NCBI GenBank assembly: GCA_021029095.1
Contig: JAJOHG010000017.1
Span: forward strand, 186,001 to 250,000
Reading direction: 5' to 3'
DNA length: 64,000 nt
Source of the DNA: Phellopilus nigrolimitatus
Taxonomy: Eukaryota > Basidiomycota > Agaricomycetes > Hymenochaetales > Hymenochaetaceae
The notes under the pieces were generated by a model. The model did no database searches. It had not been told where the DNA came from and saw only the letters and a program-made list of their open reading frames with translations. This document shows positions 60,690-64,000 of this stretch, one piece after another. Position numbers and translations under genes: made by a program. Every line of letters starts with the position of its first letter. The stretch's first letter is position 1.

Positions 60690-61869
60690 ATGGCCGCATC
60701 GTACTCGCAAGCGATAGAGGGGGCTTCAGAAGCTTTACGAAGGTTGGATAGGGCACGCCCCCAACAACGGTCCGCAAAAGCCTGCAACGAGTGTAATAAA
60801 AGGCATCGGAAGGTAACACTTCAGAATTATTTCGCTCGTTAGTTTACGCTAAACATCCTGGCAGTGCGAGTGGACACTGGGGAAGTCGCGTTGCGACGTC
60901 TGCGAGAGGAGCGATAGTATATGCGCATTTACACCCCGCGTGCATGTGAGTGGCAACGTTTCGTGCCAATGGTGTCTGCTGATCTTAAGGCAGGAGCTCG
61001 GTCCCCCCTCCGCAGCCCACTCTATCGGCCTGCCTGCGCGAACGCCCGCTGTCCCCTCATACGGGGCTCCGACGGGAAACGCTATCTCGAACCCTTCCGC
61101 GCTTCAACAAAGCAGCCCCCACCATTACAACACCAGTCCACACCCTGTACCCGTGTCGGCAGCTATGCCCCGCGCAAACACGGGATATGATGTGAGCGGT
61201 CAGGGCGACTACCGTTACGACTCGCAGACATCCCGGCGGGCGACGGCTCAGGGTTACGGCCCTGGCGCGCACGTCGGGCAGGCGCCAGCCTACGTGCAGC
61301 CGCCGTCGACAGAGTTTACGCATGGTGCCTGGTCGGGGCACGGGGTTGCGCAAGGACAACCACCATCACAAGCCGCACCGCCCGCTGTCGTCGGCTACCC
61401 CTACCAGACTTCCAATGTGTACTCCCCTCACCAGTCTCCGACCCATGGTTATAGCCATGCCGCCGCGGGCCAGCCACACGACGAGTAAGTATTGATCACC
61501 TTCCTCGCCTCCGTTGTCTTCTTTATTTAATAAACCTGCTTTCGGGACTGGCCAGGCCGCTCCAGACGTTCCCCGGAGGAGCATATGTGGTGGCGGATGG
61601 CACTGTGTACCAAACACCGCACGGTGGTCAGATGCAGGTCAGCACTAATGGTTCTAGCCTGTCGCGTCAAATCTGACAAACTGAGTCTCGTAGCACGTCG
61701 CAAGCCAGTATCCCTCGGGTAGCGGACAAGGCTATAACCATCCCATTAGCCCGGTACGAAGCCAATCAGAATTTCGGCCTGTTTTTTTTTTTTTCTCGCT
61801 AATGATTTTTCCTCTTAGAGTTCTGCCAATGCTGATATGTACTACCAGCGGAACACGCATCAGCAGTGA
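60690..61869 (+). CDS. Zn(II)2Cys6-type DNA-binding protein
   Basis: Short fungal transcription-factor-like protein. An intron (60813-60864) splits the zinc cluster: KACNECNKRHRK then CEWTLGKSRCDVCERSDSIC, which gives Cys 32, 35, 42, 51, 54 and 61 (CX2CX6CX8CX2CX6C), the Gal4-type pattern. The N-terminus has a short helix (SYSQAIEGASEALRRLDRAR). After FTPRVH a 48-nt intron probably removes an in-frame segment. The rest is Gln/Pro/Ser/Tyr-rich low complexity (for example GYPYQTSNVYSPHQSPTHGY) ending YYQRNTHQQ, which could act as an activation region. No fungal-specific middle homology domain is visible. Target genes unknown. Confidence 0.82.
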
Positions 61870-62486
61870 TGCAGTTCGCCTGATCCTCACACCAACTCTT
61901 TGAGTTCGTCTTTGATATTACCTGCCGTGTGGCGCCTCTTGTAGATATGTATTTTAATTCTTTGCTCCATGCTGTTAACCGAATCACATTGTCCCGGTGG
62001 ATTGTCCCGGTGTACATATATACTTACAGTCGTAATAGTTTTGTAATTCTGCTAGTCGAATTCACCCGCGAGCTTCTTTTGTGTTGATATGTCGGCGCCA
62101 CCTATTACGAATACCCTTCTGACCGACGTTGAGAGAGTCGTAAGTGGATTGCCTGCTTAAGCTTCGCCCGCAGTGCTCCGCTCGCATCGACTTCTTAGAC
62201 TGAGCACGCTTGAGGGAAAATCAATAAAGGTCGCCTGTCTAGCGTTCCCATCCTAACCTCTTACGGGTTTCACTGGTGTCTTGGGGGGAAGGTTTCGGGC
62301 GATATTTATAAAGTTGGACACACGATCGGCGCAGCTCGCGTTCGGAGGTCAAATAAATGCACGTCGGTGTCAATTTGATACATATTCCGCATAACACTAC
62401 ACCAATTTCTTGATCTTCCTTTGTCTTACAGAACTTATCCAATTTGTTCACATCATCGACTTGTGACGCCGCACCACGTTCCCATC
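61870..62486. other. Convergent 3' intergenic gap
   Basis: About 620 bp between the converging stop codons of the Zn2Cys6 gene and the aldehyde dehydrogenase. No gene seen. Confidence 0.5.
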
Positions 62487-64000
62487 TCAGAAAGGCCAGT
62501 CGAGCTTCTCTCCGAAATTCCAATGGATGGCCTTGATTGACGTGTACTCTTCCAAAGCGTAGCTGCCGAGTTCACGGCCTAGAAGAGGTAGGGGAGAATG
62601 ATACATCAGCGCGACGGAAACGAGGAAAAAGTCAGCGGATTAATATGCACCGAATCCACTCTGCTTCTTGCCACCGAAGGGTACGTTATTGTTCAGGATG
62701 TTGTATTGATTGACCCAGACCTAGACATTGAAGGGAGATGTTAGGTACAGAGTTTGAATTTGATCTCCGCGCGCCGTAAGGCCTGACAGACGCACCGTGC
62801 CTGCCTCTAAAGCAGAGGAAACGCGCATGCACTGATTGGCATCGTCTATGGAAGAATAAGTCCGGCGTCAGAAAGCTCTACCGCCATGATGACGTAAATT
62901 ATTACTCGAGTGAAAGCCGGCACCGAGCCCATAGCTCGTGTCGTTGGCGAGCGCGATTGCTTCTTCCTCAGTTGAGAACTTCCCGACAGCCAAAACGGGC
63001 CCGAAGATCTGCACACGTTGTCAGCACGCGACGGCAGAAGGAAAGCGTCACCGCCGAACCTCTTCTTTTACTATCTTCATCGTGGGTGTGATGCCGGCGA
63101 AGACTAGGAGATTCAAACGTCATGGTGATTTGAATTGGATTTCATCTTAGGAGAGAAATAAACATACTCGTAGGATCCACCCAATATCCGTTAGTCTTTC
63201 TCTTCTCGCCTCCGTAAACGACCTTTGCACCCTCGGCCTTGCCGGCTTCGATGTAATTCCAGACCCTTTCATATTGAGTTTTGGACACCTAGTCGTGAAT
63301 TAACTCAGAAGGACCGCGGACTTGCTCTCCAGGAACAGAGGAAATATATAAAAGTCAAGGATGCATACCACGGGACCAGCGGAAGCCTTTTCATCATAAC
63401 CATGACTAACAACTAGCTCCTCAGCTACCTTGCAGAGCAGCTCTATGAACTTGTCGTAGACCGTATCTTGGACAGTATACACGAGATCCGGCCGTGCAAT
63501 CCTGACCAATATTGAAGAAGATTCCGAGTCCGGCCCAGTTCGCGGCTAGACAAAAGTGGTATTTCTTATTAGGAGAGGAAGCTATAACAGAGCGAGCCCG
63601 ACAGTTGGCTCACCTTGTTCAAGGTCGGCTGATTCAAAGATTATGTGTGGCGATTTACCCCCCAGTTCTAAGGAAACCTAGGACATCAGATTTTCCTTAG
63701 TTCAAAACAGAGCGATACTAAGCCTGATTAATGACCTACCTTCTTCAGATTACTTTTCGCCGACGCCTCCATGACCTTACGGCCAGTTATCGTAGACCCT
63801 GTGAACGCGACCTTATCTACGTCCGGGTGCGCTGCCAACGCAGCTCCTCCGACGCTACCCACAGATGGTACTGTATTGATGACACCAGGAGGGAATCTGG
63901 ATATCGCGTGGGATTGAAGATCCACGAAACGTTACTACAAGGTCTCGACGCACCCAGCCTCTTTGATTAATTCACTGAGTTTCTGATATGCATCGGTATG
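62487..64000 (-). CDS. Aldehyde dehydrogenase, 3' part (5' end beyond the window)
   Basis: NAD(P)-dependent aldehyde dehydrogenase, cut by the right edge. Read from the 5' side: [40 protein letters not shown], the catalytic Glu in [19 protein letters not shown], the catalytic Cys in [15 protein letters not shown], then [90 protein letters not shown], and [19 protein letters not shown] with the end KLDWPF. At least seven introns of about 50-60 nt. Most similar in layout to cytosolic or mitochondrial fungal ALDH (acetaldehyde type). The missing N-terminus prevents placing its compartment. Confidence 0.93.

Overview
The window is nuclear DNA of a filamentous basidiomycete, most probably an Agaricomycete. 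Genes are packed on both strands and broken by many 45-65 nt GT-AG introns. The content fits that group: a membrane-anchored GH9 endoglucanase, an intronless F-box/LRR-like protein, a Gal4-type Zn2Cys6 protein, tandem four-TM proteins and a short Tc1/mariner-like inverted-repeat element. All functions were assigned by reading the translated exons; no database search was run.

Layout. 1-2.6 kb has no convincing gene. 2.6-6.1 kb holds a divergent pair, calcineurin B (CNB1, minus) and the mitochondrial tRNA-modification GTPase (MSS1/MnmE, plus). 6.3-9.1 kb encodes a large Ser/Pro-rich protein ending in an MDR dehydrogenase-like domain. 9.4-11.7 kb is the ribosome-assembly GTPase NUG1, 12.9-14.0 kb a Tra2-like SR protein and 14.7-15.5 kb ribosomal protein L18. 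15.8-17.9 kb is an MBOAT lysophospholipid acyltransferase, followed by two tandem MARVEL-like four-TM proteins (18.3-21.2 kb) and a small single-pass membrane protein (22.4-23.0 kb). 23.5-31.8 kb carries a WDR89-like protein, TTI2, SWD1 (divergent from TTI2) and a HERP-like ubiquitin-like ER membrane protein. 32-35.6 kb has a Gfo/Idh/MocA oxidoreductase divergent from the GH9 endoglucanase. 35.7-42.1 kb has MET10, FUR1 and RRP8, all minus. 42.4-42.8 kb is a 441-bp MITE. 43.9-45.5 kb encodes a HerA-like P-loop ATPase. 46.3-54.1 kb has ISU1, PRP31, an F-box protein, SSU72 and a 1-Cys peroxiredoxin. A nearly 4-kb stretch without a recognisable gene follows, then PRE8 (proteasome alpha2), a Zn2Cys6 protein and the 3' part of an aldehyde dehydrogenase that runs off the right edge.

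Most genes are single-copy housekeeping functions in RNA processing and ribosome assembly, chromatin, protein turnover, sulfur and Fe-S metabolism, lipids and redox. They do not form an obvious pathway cluster. The most notable signals are the MITE with its helix-turn-helix remnant, the HerA-like ATPase, the GH9 enzyme with a C-terminal anchor, an Ssu72 with a long N-terminal extension, and several single-base reading-frame breaks in NUG1, MET10 and possibly the MDR gene, which look like local sequence errors or real lesions.
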